From an uncultured Bacteroidales bacterium (GTDB lineage: Bacteria; Bacteroidota; Bacteroidia; Bacteroidales; P3), in assembly GCA_900314725.1 (NCBI GenBank), contig OMWJ01000005.1:1-64000 (forward strand): a stretch of 64,000 bases of DNA, in the 5' to 3' direction. This document shows, piece by piece, positions 27,575 through 36,257 of this stretch. Below the pieces are notes generated by a model that did no database searches, was not told the origin of the DNA, and saw only the letters and a list, made by a program, of their open reading frames with translations. How positions within the stretch are numbered: position 1 is the stretch's first letter; each line of letters opens with the position of its first letter. The position numbers were made by a program, and so were the translations under genes.

Positions 27575-30500
27575 CTATCTTATTATTACTTTTTTAGATT
27601 TTATTGAACTTTGAGTATATACTTTTACAATATATGCTCCATCTCTCAAGTTAGAGTTGAATGTTGCACTGTCTCCACTTAGTTGAGAGTGATAAACTTT
27701 TTGGCCAAGGGTGTTGAATATTTCAACGCGTTTCAAATCTTTGCCAGAGATATTTATCTCACTCAATCTATTCCAAATATTAATGTTATTTTCAGATGAT
27801 ACAACATCATTGATGTTAGAGTTCTTTGGAGCAAAACGCAATCTATATCTTCCCTCGTTTTGACCTTCTGTAAGATCTATCTGAACAGGATCATTAACAT
27901 TAAGAACAGTCTCTGTATTGTTGTTAGCTATGTCTATAAGTGTAACCTCTATCTCACTTATCTCTTCTTTTAAAGCAAAGTCTATCTGGTTGTTTTTATA
28001 TGAATTGAAGTTCAACTCATATTCAGCAGGTAGTTGAGAGAAATAATTGTCAAAGATGTTTCTACCCTCAACATTAAAATAAGGATTGACAGCATCTTCG
28101 TTGGAAGAGAACATCACCTTTGCATCCAAACGGCCATAACCATTATCAGAAACGTCGTCTATGTGGGCATATATCTCTTTTTCTACTCCGTTGTTTGTTG
28201 CTGACAAAGTTATTTTGTTGTTTCCTTCTGCGGATTTCATTGTAACGCTTTCGTCAGTTACTATTTGATTAACGTGCATATTTAATGTTGTCTCTGAGCT
28301 TATCACAGGCAAGCTTACCAAGCAACCGCTTGCAGGATAGACAGCATAATTGGTTGCACCAGATATATCAACACTTTGCCAGTCTCCATCTGTAAAGATC
28401 CATGCATAGTTGTCTTGTAGATTACCTGCGTTAGCAGTGTGGAATTTGTTAAGATTTAGTCGTCCAATGTAAGGGTTTGCCAAAGGATACCATTTTTCTG
28501 AATTAGCAGTTGTTAAAGGAATATAGATGTTGTTTTTTTCATTGACTTCATTACCAGAAATGGTTTGTGTTAAAGTTATTTTTGATTCATTTAAATCTTC
28601 ACTTACTGTTCCTGCGTTGCCATCTGTGGTTAAAGCAACATTTACAGGATAAACCATAAAAGATTGTGAAGCTATAGGAGTGTTGTCTGTTCTGCTTACA
28701 TAGTTACCCCAATTATCAGCTGCAAAATTATAAGGCACAGCAGCCATAGCATGAGCCACTCCGCTTGTCTGTCCAAGGTTGTTGTCAAGGAAAGCGTATG
28801 TCTCTCCAACTCTTGTTCCATTCAAGGCAGAGATAAGATTCCATTCATCAACATTAAGTTCTTTTTCTACATTGATGGTAACGTCTTTCATTGCAGCAAC
28901 GAAGTTAGTATAGTCTTCGAAAGACAAAGAAGCGTTGTCGCTTATTGTAAGTGTAGAAGGGATAGCCTTGCAATCACAATCCTCACCTGTTAAGTTTACA
29001 TCACTTGTTAGAGTGCTTGCTATTGCTTCTCCCGAACGGATAGGTTTTATCTTGGCTAACTTGCTTGAAGCTATATAACTTGTCCAAGATGTTGCATTCT
29101 TATAAGTTTCCACATTCAAACATGGAACATAAATATATTCCAAACCAGAAGTATTATCCAAAACATCATTAGCTAATGTTGGAGGAGTTGCTCCATTGAA
29201 AGTGATATAGCTTAAATTTGTTGCATTCTTAAACGCATCTTCTCCTATTGAGTTAAGAGTGGCAGGAAGGACAACAGTTTCGAAACTACTTGCGCGGAAA
29301 GCTTCTCGTGCTATGCTTGTAGCACCATTGATGGTAATAATAGATGATGTTCCATAGACCCCTGCACCAAAAAAGCACTCTTCAGGAATTGTTGTTACGC
29401 CCGTACCTATGGTAACATTTTGCAAGCCTGTACAGTTATAGAAAGCATTTTCGCCTAAAGAAGTAACACTGTTTGGTATATTTAAAGTTGTAATAGCATA
29501 ACAGTTGCGAAAAGCATTTTGCCCAATGGAGGTTACACCACTACCTATAGTAATGCTTTGTAAGTACCAGCAGTCATAGAATGCAGCGTTACCTATCACG
29601 CCTCCATTTATTGTTACATTTCTTACATAAGAGTTATTGAATGCATTATCCATAGATACAACATTACCTAAAGTGATATTTAAGTTGCTACTGTTGTTGC
29701 CTGTATTCCTAAAGGCTAATTCTCCTATGCTTAGACTACTACTTGTAAAAGATATATTACCTCTTAAACTTGAACAGGCTTCAAAGGCACTGTTTCCTAT
29801 ACTGTTAATAACAGCAGGATAACTTATATTCAGTGTTTGTAGTTGAGAACAGTTATAGAACGCTAAATCTCCTATTGAACTTACCTGTGCTGCTATATTC
29901 AAGGTATACAAAATCCATAAATTTCGGAAAGCCATCTTTTCTATAGATGTTACATTATAGTTTGTTCCACCTTTATTTATTGTATTAGGTATATTATATG
30001 AACCCATGTATGTATAATAATCTGAATAACCATCATAGATTTTTTCAAATGCTCTGTAGACAGACATAGTGTTTGCTGAAGTTATTCTGTACATAATACC
30101 ATCACGTCCCCACATAGGGATGTACATATTAGGAACATTATCTACGGTACTTAGTACTATATTACCTGCTACACCGCCATACAAATAACCACTAAAAGCA
30201 ATACTGTAAGCAGATAGGTTTGCTGCAGGAACAACTATTGTGTCTAAAGAACGACAAGAAGCAAAAATGCTGGTACATAGTGCTGGAGGTGTTGCTCCAA
30301 GAAACTTTAAGTAATATAAATGGAAAGCATTCTCAAACGTGCTATTTATACTTGTAACAGTTGCAGGAACTGTTAGTTGTTCTAATGTTCTACGATAGTT
30401 TGTTCTGTTAAGGTTTATTTTGGTTACAGTATATTCCTGAGTCAATTCATCGCCTTCGCCAAAACCTGTTAAAGTTTCTGGTATATTTGCTATTGCTGTA

Positions 30501-31741
30501 TTGATGTCATAGACTGTCAATTTTCTGTTAATAGCATCTTCTGCATAATAAGAAATTCCATTAACAGTTCTTCTTTGAACACCAGTACCTTCTTGAATGA
30601 AATAAAGTATATCATAAGTTACACCATAATAAGAATCTCCTCCTGTTGTCCAATGAAGAGCAGTTTTGTATGCTGCAAGTGTGCCAGAAGGTACATGGAA
30701 TGTAGTAACATCTTTCTGTTGATAATCAAACGCATCAGTTCCTATTGTTGGAGCAGACTCAGTACGATTGAAAGTTACATCAGTCATATTATAACATCCG
30801 TAAAAAGCACCATTTCCAATAGAAGTAACACTACTTGGGATAGTAACAGAGGTTAAGCCTCTGCCACGGAAAGCATTTTGAGGTATGGTGGTAAGCGAAG
30901 AGGAGAAGGTTACAGAGGTCATGCCGTAGCCGCTTAGGAAGGCACCCTCTCCTAAGGATGTAACATTAGAAAGGTCTAAGGTTCCTTGTGAAGTAAGCGG
31001 ACAAGAAGCAAACGCATATGCACCAATAGAAGTAACACTACTTGGGAAAGTAACAGAGGCAAGATTAGAGAGTTCAAACACACTATCGCCTATGGAGGTA
31101 ATACCATCTTGGATAGTAACAGAGGTTAAACTCCCACAGTTAGAGAAAGCACCATTTCCAATAGAAGTAACACTTGCAGGGATAGTAACAGAGGTTAAGC
31201 CGCTGCTACGGAAAGCACGTCGGCCTATGGTTGATAATGCATCATTAAGGGTAACACTTGTCAAGGCAGAACAGCCACCAAAAGCGTTTTGACCTATAGA
31301 GGTAACGCCTGAGCCTACTAAGCTAACACTTGCCAAGGCAGAACAGTTATTGAAAGCATTCTGGCCAATAGAAGTAACAGTACTTGGGAAAGTAACAGAG
31401 GTTAAGCTTGCACAATTCTTAAAACCATCTGCTCTAACAGCGGTTACAGCGTAGGTGATATTTGCTTCATTTACTGTGATGGTTACACTTGAAGGAATTA
31501 CAATTGCACCTGAAACAGCATCATTGTATTTTCTTACTGTAACTTCGCCGCCATTTCCTTCACCATCGGCGGCAGTTGTGATTACATAACGGAAGGTTGT
31601 TTGATCGGCTGGTGTATACATATAACCAACCTCTCCGACTTCTTGTGCTACTGATTTATGCGACATAAACAGCAGCATCGCTAAACACATTCCTGCGAGA
31701 ACTAAGGAATGTCCTAAACCATTTTTAAATTTGTTCATCAT
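27575..31741 (-). CDS. BspA-like leucine-rich-repeat protein exported by T9SS
   Basis: 1388 residues from the first of two adjacent ATGs (31741 and 31738). An upstream TTG at 31783 would put 14 Lys/Leu-rich residues before the signal peptide (MNKFKNGLGHSLVLAGMCLAMLLFMSHKSVAQ) and is unlikely. Two blocks of LRR_5 repeats (roughly residues 65-350 and 580-880) surround an insert with YYAEDAINRKLTVYDI. A beta-rich region follows. The last 75 residues (about 1314-1388: NIWNRLSEINISGKDLKRVEIFNTLGQKVYHSQL ... GAYIVKVYT) are a T9SS type A sorting domain. It should be carried across the outer membrane by the Por/Gld machinery and shown on the surface as an adhesin or recognition protein. Confidence 0.93.
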   Translation of the reverse strand: MMNKFKNGLGHSLVLAGMCLAMLLFMSHKSVAQEVGEVGYMYTPADQTTFRYVITTAADGEGNGGEVTVRKYNDAVSGAIVIPSSVTITVNEANITYAVTAVRADGFKNCASLTSVTFPSTVTSIGQNAFNNCSALASVSLVGSGVTSIGQNAFGGCSALTSVTLNDALSTIGRRAFRSSGLTSVTIPASVTSIGNGAFSNCGSLTSVTIQDGITSIGDSVFELSNLASVTFPSSVTSIGAYAFASCPLTSQGTLDLSNVTSLGEGAFLSGYGMTSVTFSSSLTTIPQNAFRGRGLTSVTIPSSVTSIGNGAFYGCYNMTDVTFNRTESAPTIGTDAFDYQQKDVTTFHVPSGTLAAYKTALHWTTGGDSYYGVTYDILYFIQEGTGVQRRTVNGISYYAEDAINRKLTVYDINTAIANIPETLTGFGEGDELTQEYTVTKINLNRTNYRRTLEQLTVPATVTSINSTFENAFHLYYLKFLGATPPALCTSIFASCRSLDTIVVPAANLSAYSIAFSGYLYGGVAGNIVLSTVDNVPNMYIPMWGRDGIMYRITSANTMSVYRAFEKIYDGYSDYYTYMGSYNIPNTINKGGTNYNVTSIEKMAFRNLWILYTLNIAAQVSSIGDLAFYNCSQLQTLNISYPAVINSIGNSAFEACSSLRGNISFTSSSLSIGELAFRNTGNNSSNLNITLGNVVSMDNAFNNSYVRNVTINGGVIGNAAFYDCWYLQSITIGSGVTSIGQNAFRNCYAITTLNIPNSVTSLGENAFYNCTGLQNVTIGTGVTTIPEECFFGAGVYGTSSIITINGATSIAREAFRASSFETVVLPATLNSIGEDAFKNATNLSYITFNGATPPTLANDVLDNTSGLEYIYVPCLNVETYKNATSWTSYIASSKLAKIKPIRSGEAIASTLTSDVNLTGEDCDCKAIPSTLTISDNASLSFEDYTNFVAAMKDVTINVEKELNVDEWNLISALNGTRVGETYAFLDNNLGQTSGVAHAMAAVPYNFAADNWGNYVSRTDNTPIASQSFMVYPVNVALTTDGNAGTVSEDLNESKITLTQTISGNEVNEKNNIYIPLTTANSEKWYPLANPYIGRLNLNKFHTANAGNLQDNYAWIFTDGDWQSVDISGATNYAVYPASGCLVSLPVISSETTLNMHVNQIVTDESVTMKSAEGNNKITLSATNNGVEKEIYAHIDDVSDNGYGRLDAKVMFSSNEDAVNPYFNVEGRNIFDNYFSQLPAEYELNFNSYKNNQIDFALKEEISEIEVTLIDIANNNTETVLNVNDPVQIDLTEGQNEGRYRLRFAPKNSNINDVVSSENNINIWNRLSEINISGKDLKRVEIFNTLGQKVYHSQLSGDSATFNSNLRDGAYIVKVYTQSSIKSKKVIIR

Positions 31742-32064
31742 TTTTTTTAATTTTAATTTTAATTTGAGTGAATAGTTATTCAATAAACATAATAAAAACG
31801 TGAACTTGTTTCTTATCTGTTTACTGAAGTTCTCGCATAACTATCCACTCAAATAAGTAAAGTTCACAACCGAACCGCGAACATTTACACTTTACTATTT
31901 GTTATGGATTAATGAAAATTGCGAGTTTTCAGTAAAACAAAATATAAAGAGAAACGTATCTCCACGCCAATCATACTACTATGATTTACAAATTGCAAAA
32001 GTATAAAAAAAAATATATATACAAATATTTTTTTATAAAAAATTATTATTTCTCATTGCATAGC
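31742..32064 (-). other. 5' leader and upstream region of the second LRR gene, with a long inverted repeat
   Basis: No gene is seen. On the minus strand the presumed leader runs about 250 nt from the promoter at 31996-32024 to the ATG. It contains a 14-bp inverted repeat with one mismatch (31766-31779 with 31837-31850), which encloses a smaller 6-bp one (31802-31807 with 31827-31832). The larger repeat ends about 25 nt before the start codon, where it could control access of ribosomes. Confidence 0.5.
31996..32024 (-). promoter_or_regulatory. Promoter of the LRR-small protein operon
   Basis: On the minus strand TTG (32024-32022), an 18-nt spacer and TACTTTTG (32003-31996). The predicted transcript start is near 31989. 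Confidence 0.6.
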
Positions 32065-32104
32065 AAAAGTCCTGAGTGGCTATTAGAGGCTATTCAGGAC
32101 TTTC
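32065..32104 (-). terminator. Terminator after cstA
   Basis: A perfect 10-bp inverted repeat (32066-32075 with 32094-32103) enclosing a short partly paired loop, in an A/T context, 50 nt after the cstA stop. Confidence 0.7.
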
Positions 32105-32154
32105 TATACTATTGTTTAATCAATAATTCGGATATGTTAGAAAAACTTTACGAA

Positions 32155-33627
32155 TTAGTTTTGTTTTTGTATTGAGTTTTTATATTTTCTTGTCCAAAAG
32201 ATAAATAATGTTAAGAAGATAACAGCCATTGCAACTCCACAAGCAACACTTAAAGTGTAGTTTAGATGAAATCCTTCTGGAGCAGAAAGAATGTAGGTGA
32301 AGCATACAGCAGTCATAAACATAGCAGGAATAATGGTTATAAAGAAGTGGAAGGAGCGACCACCGTGGTTACGATTGTTTTTGTAAAGATAGACAGTGCA
32401 AGCCCAAAGAGTGAAGATACTTAGTGTTTGATTTGACCATGCGAAATATCTCCAAAGGACATCTGACTTAAGATTCATAACAAGAAAAGTAACAGCGAAC
32501 ATTGGTACTGCAATAGCCAAACGTTTTAATAATGGTTTTTGGTCAAAATGAAGAAAGTCTGCAATTATCAATCTTCCACTTCTAAGAGCAGTGTCTCCAC
32601 TTGTGATAGGAGCAACGACAACACCTATTATAGCAAGTATTCCTCCGACAGTGCCAAGCCAACCTTTGCATATTGCTGCAACAATCTCTGCTGTTTCATG
32701 TCCTTGGGCAGAATATTTTTGTAGAGCTTCTATTCCGTTGGCACAATCAGGAAACATTCCAGCAAAGAAAGAAGAAGCACTTGCTGCCCATATTAAAGCG
32801 ACAATACCTTCTGTAATCATAGCTCCATAGAATACTCTTCTTCCATATCTTTCATTTGTGATACATCTTGCCATAAGAGGAGATTGAGTAGCATGAAAAC
32901 CACTTATAGCACCACAAGCAATGGAAACAAACATCATAGGAAAGATTGGAAGTCCTTTAGGATGCATATCTTTCAAATTGCCCCATATTTCAGGGATAGG
33001 AGCGTTGGTTCTAAAGATAGAGAACAAAAGTCCTAAGGCCATAAATATAAAGATAAATCCGAAAACAGGGTAAATCTTACCTATTATTTTATCTACAGGA
33101 AGTAGAGTTGCAAGGATATAATAGCAGAAAACTATTACGGCAAAAGCTGTAACGCTTACTTTTGGTACTAATCCGTGTAATAGGGCGGCAGGTTGCGAAA
33201 CAAAGACAGCACCAACCATAACCAATAGCACAATAGTAAATAAAAGCATAAGAGTTTTTATCCCTTTGCCAAGTTGAGTGCCTACTATTTCAGTAAGAGA
33301 AGCACCATTTTGTCTTATACTTATCATAGCAGAGATAAAATCATGCACTGCTCCTCCAAAGATACAGCCGAAAACAATCCAAAGGAAAGCAGCAGGACCA
33401 AACATTATTCCCATTACAGCACCAAAGATAGGTCCTGTTCCTGCTATGTTAAGAAATTGAATAAGGAAAAGTTTCCACCATGGCATAGGAATATAATCTA
33501 CTCCATCAGGATTAGCGATAGCAGGTGTCTTTCTATTGTAATCGGTTTTAAAGACTTTTTCAGCAAACTTGCCGTATGTGAAATAACCGACAATTAATAA
33601 TAATAAAGCGATAATAAAACTAATCAT
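32155..33627 (-). CDS. cstA: CstA-family carbon-starvation/peptide or pyruvate permease
   Basis: 490 residues with at least 12 membrane segments. Family sequences are clear: NPDGVDYIPMPWWKLFLIQFLNIAGTGPIFGAVMGIMFGPAAFLWIVFGCIFGGAVHDFISAMISIRQNGASL, then SGFHATQSPLMARCITNE and ITSGDTALRSGRLIIAD. CstA-type proteins are inner-membrane carriers linked to uptake of peptides or pyruvate under nutrient limitation; the length (shorter than E. coli CstA) fits the Bacteroidetes form. It starts 12 nt after topA on the same strand, so they are likely one transcript. Peptide uptake would fit the dipeptidase and lysine-pathway genes. Confidence 0.92.
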   Translation of the reverse strand: MISFIIALLLLIVGYFTYGKFAEKVFKTDYNRKTPAIANPDGVDYIPMPWWKLFLIQFLNIAGTGPIFGAVMGIMFGPAAFLWIVFGCIFGGAVHDFISAMISIRQNGASLTEIVGTQLGKGIKTLMLLFTIVLLVMVGAVFVSQPAALLHGLVPKVSVTAFAVIVFCYYILATLLPVDKIIGKIYPVFGFIFIFMALGLLFSIFRTNAPIPEIWGNLKDMHPKGLPIFPMMFVSIACGAISGFHATQSPLMARCITNERYGRRVFYGAMITEGIVALIWAASASSFFAGMFPDCANGIEALQKYSAQGHETAEIVAAICKGWLGTVGGILAIIGVVVAPITSGDTALRSGRLIIADFLHFDQKPLLKRLAIAVPMFAVTFLVMNLKSDVLWRYFAWSNQTLSIFTLWACTVYLYKNNRNHGGRSFHFFITIIPAMFMTAVCFTYILSAPEGFHLNYTLSVACGVAMAVIFLTLFIFWTRKYKNSIQKQN

Positions 33628-33639
33628 ACTGTGTTATAT

Positions 33640-36108
33640 TTATTTTTCTATAATTTTATTTACCTTTTCTTCTGTAAGACTTGAAGAGTTTTCTCCTTTA
33701 GGTATGCGGAAGTTCTTACCATTATATTTTATGTACTCTCCATATCTTCCTACCAAAACCTCAGCACCTGAAGCAAAAGTCTTCAAAGGTTTTTGTGTAG
33801 TAGAGGATTTCTTTTTCCCTTCAACAATATCTAAAGCATCTTGTTCTGTAAGAGAAGAAGCATCCGTGCCTTTAGGAATACGATAATTTTCATTGTTGAA
33901 AGAAAGATATAATCCAAACCTTCCATATTTAAGTTCTATAGGCTTTCCATCTTTTTTGCATATTGTTTTAGGAAGATCTTTCTTTACATCATCGGCTTTT
34001 AGTTTTTTTTCTATTAAAGGAACGCATTCCTGAGTAGTTACAGTGTATGGGTCTATTAGTTTTGGAAGAGAAATATTTGTGTCTCCCCATTTAATATAAG
34101 CGCCAAATCTTCCTATTGAAGCAGTTATTTCCTTTTCTTTGTATTCTCCAACTTTGCGTGGAAGAGCAAACAGACTAAGTGCTTCTTCTAAGGTTATGGA
34201 AGAAATAGATTGATTACTACGAAGAGAAGCAAACAAAGGTTTTTCTTCATCTTTGTTTTCTCCTATTTGTATCATTGCTCCAAAACGGCCTATTTTAGCA
34301 TAAACGTTTCGTCCTGTTTTAGGATCTTTGCCTAACAAACGTTCTCCTTTTTGTTTTTCGGCAGTGTCTTTTGTATAAGCTACTTCTTTTTCAAAAGGAG
34401 TGTAGAACTGTTGTAACATCTTATGCCAATCTTCTTTGCCTTGAGCTATCTTGTCAAAGTGTTCTTCTACCTCAGCAGTAAAGTTGTAGTCCAAAATGTC
34501 TTTGAAATTCTTTACAAGGAAGTTATTGACGATAACACCTATATCAGTTGGAGCAAGTTTGTTGGTCTCTTTGCCATAGTTTTCAAGTTCTTCTTGCTGG
34601 TTGATAAGACCATTCTCTAATACTATTACCTTTATGTTACGTGTCTTAGAAGGTGTGTTACGTTTTTCTACATAATCACGTTTTTGTATTGTAGAAATTG
34701 TTGGAGCGTAAGTAGAAGGACGACCAATGCCAAGGTCTTCAAGTTTTTTTACCAGTGTTGCTTCATTGTAGCGAGGAAGGGGAGAAGTGAAGCTTTGTTT
34801 TGCAGTAGAATTTTTTAGAGTTAATATATCTCCTTGTTTGATTTCAGGTATTATATTACTTTCTTCTTTTTCTTCATCTTCTTCATCAATAGAAACAGAG
34901 TAAAGTTTTAGAAATCCGTCAAACAATATCACTTCTGCATTTGAGATAAAGTAGTTTTTATTGTTACTTACGGAGATTTTGATATTTGTTTTTTCTAATT
35001 TGGCTTCAGCCATTTGAGAAGCAATCATTCGTTTCCAAATAAGTGAATAGAGTCTTTTCTTGTAAGAGTCAGAGGTGGTAAGTTCTTTTATGCTTAGTTG
35101 TGTAGGACGAATAGCTTCGTGAGCTTCTTGAGCTCCTTTTGACTTAGTAGAGAACTTTCTTGTTTTTAGATATTCTTTACCATATTCTTTTGTTATCTCT
35201 TCTTTTGCCATAGTAAGAGCCAAATCAGAAAGATTAACAGAGTCTGTTCTCATGTATGTTATCAATCCTTCTTCATAGAGTTGTTGAGCAACGGTCATAG
35301 TTTGTTGAACAGAGAAGCCAAGCTTTCTTGATGCTTCCTGTTGAAGAGTAGAGGTAGTGAAAGGAGGAGGAGGAACTTGTTTAGAAGGATGTTTTTCTAC
35401 AGCTTCTACTCTAAAAGCAGATGTTTTGCAATCTTCTAAAAACATTATAGCTTCTTCATCTGTTGCAAACTTGGTGTTAAGATTTGCTTTTAAAATACTT
35501 TTTCCGTCAGGTGTAAGGAAAAGAGCAGAAACTTTAAAACTCTCAGTTGTTTTAAAATTCTTTATTTCTTCTTCTCTTTCTACTATTAAACGAACAGCAA
35601 CACTTTGTACTCTACCAGCAGAAAGAGCAGGCTTTATTTTTTTCCAAAGTATAGGAGAAATCTCATAACCAACTATTCTGTCTAATACTCTTCTTGCTTG
35701 TTGAGCATTAACAAGATTAATGTCTATTTCTCTTGGATTTTCAACAGCGTGAAGTATTGCTGTTTTTGTTATTTCATTGAAGACAATACGTTTTGTTTCT
35801 TTGTTTTTTAGGTTAAGAGTTTCTTTAAGGTGCCAAGCAATAGCTTCTCCTTCGCGGTCTTCATCACTTGCTAACCAAACAGTTTTTACACTCTTTACCT
35901 CTTTCTTTAATTCATTGACAACTTTTTGTTTGTCATCAGGAATAATGTATTCAGGAGAAAAACCATTATCAATATCTATACTTAATTTGTTTTTTTCTAA
36001 ATCTCTTATGTGTCCGTATGATGATTTTACTTTAAAATCTTTTCCCAAGTATTTTTCTATTGTCTTTGCCTTAGATGGAGACTCTACTATTACTAAATTC
36101 TCTGCCAT
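33640..36108 (-). CDS. topA: DNA topoisomerase I
   Basis: 822 residues. An N-terminal TOPRIM domain (VIVESPSKAKTIEKYLG ... SDEDREGEAIAWHL), the catalytic core with the active tyrosine in GLITYMRTDSVNLS, and ALSAGRVQSVAVRL and GIGRPSTYAPTI motifs. Instead of C4 zinc fingers, the C-terminus (from about residue 590) has four repeats around IGRFGAxIxxG/YGRFGLYL/VGRYGEYI, the zinc-less type common in Bacteroidetes. It relaxes negative supercoils in the cytoplasm. Diverges from the subtilase gene; cstA follows closely. Confidence 0.97.
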   Translation of the reverse strand: MAENLVIVESPSKAKTIEKYLGKDFKVKSSYGHIRDLEKNKLSIDIDNGFSPEYIIPDDKQKVVNELKKEVKSVKTVWLASDEDREGEAIAWHLKETLNLKNKETKRIVFNEITKTAILHAVENPREIDINLVNAQQARRVLDRIVGYEISPILWKKIKPALSAGRVQSVAVRLIVEREEEIKNFKTTESFKVSALFLTPDGKSILKANLNTKFATDEEAIMFLEDCKTSAFRVEAVEKHPSKQVPPPPFTTSTLQQEASRKLGFSVQQTMTVAQQLYEEGLITYMRTDSVNLSDLALTMAKEEITKEYGKEYLKTRKFSTKSKGAQEAHEAIRPTQLSIKELTTSDSYKKRLYSLIWKRMIASQMAEAKLEKTNIKISVSNNKNYFISNAEVILFDGFLKLYSVSIDEEDEEKEESNIIPEIKQGDILTLKNSTAKQSFTSPLPRYNEATLVKKLEDLGIGRPSTYAPTISTIQKRDYVEKRNTPSKTRNIKVIVLENGLINQQEELENYGKETNKLAPTDIGVIVNNFLVKNFKDILDYNFTAEVEEHFDKIAQGKEDWHKMLQQFYTPFEKEVAYTKDTAEKQKGERLLGKDPKTGRNVYAKIGRFGAMIQIGENKDEEKPLFASLRSNQSISSITLEEALSLFALPRKVGEYKEKEITASIGRFGAYIKWGDTNISLPKLIDPYTVTTQECVPLIEKKLKADDVKKDLPKTICKKDGKPIELKYGRFGLYLSFNNENYRIPKGTDASSLTEQDALDIVEGKKKSSTTQKPLKTFASGAEVLVGRYGEYIKYNGKNFRIPKGENSSSLTEEKVNKIIEK

Positions 36109-36165
36109 TCCTTATTATATATATTAGTCCTATTAGACTTTGAAATCCGTAATTTTTTTGACGTG

Positions 36166-36173
36166 CAAAATTA
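36166..36173 (-). promoter_or_regulatory. -7 promoter box for topA-cstA
   Basis: TAATTTTG on the minus strand, 57 nt before topA. A TTG occurs 21 nt further upstream (36197-36195), slightly off the consensus spacing. Confidence 0.5.
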
Positions 36174-36224
36174 CAATAATAAATTTGAATTGAACAAATT
36201 TTTCTTTATTTCAATAAAATTTGT

Positions 36225-36232
36225 TATTTTTG
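36225..36232 (+). promoter_or_regulatory. -7 promoter box for the subtilase gene
   Basis: TATTTTTG, 25 nt before the start codon, divergent to the topA box; no TTG at the expected spacing. Confidence 0.45.
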
Positions 36233-36257
36233 CAGTCTTAACAAAAATTACATTGAT

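Noticed and set aside
31742-31783. TTG start adding 14 residues to the second LRR protein
   Set aside because: The added stretch is a Lys/Leu repeat from AT-rich leader sequence and would precede a normal signal peptide; the ATG pair at 31741/31738 is the better start.
31766-31850. Invertible promoter switch
   Set aside because: The arms are short with a mismatch, the enclosed 57 bases hold no promoter box, and no recombinase gene is near. Kept only as a possible RNA structure.
31981-32175. 64-codon open frame on the plus strand
   Set aside because: It spans the promoter of the LRR operon and the cstA terminator, and its Lys/Tyr/Phe-rich start reflects AT-rich sequence. No family features.
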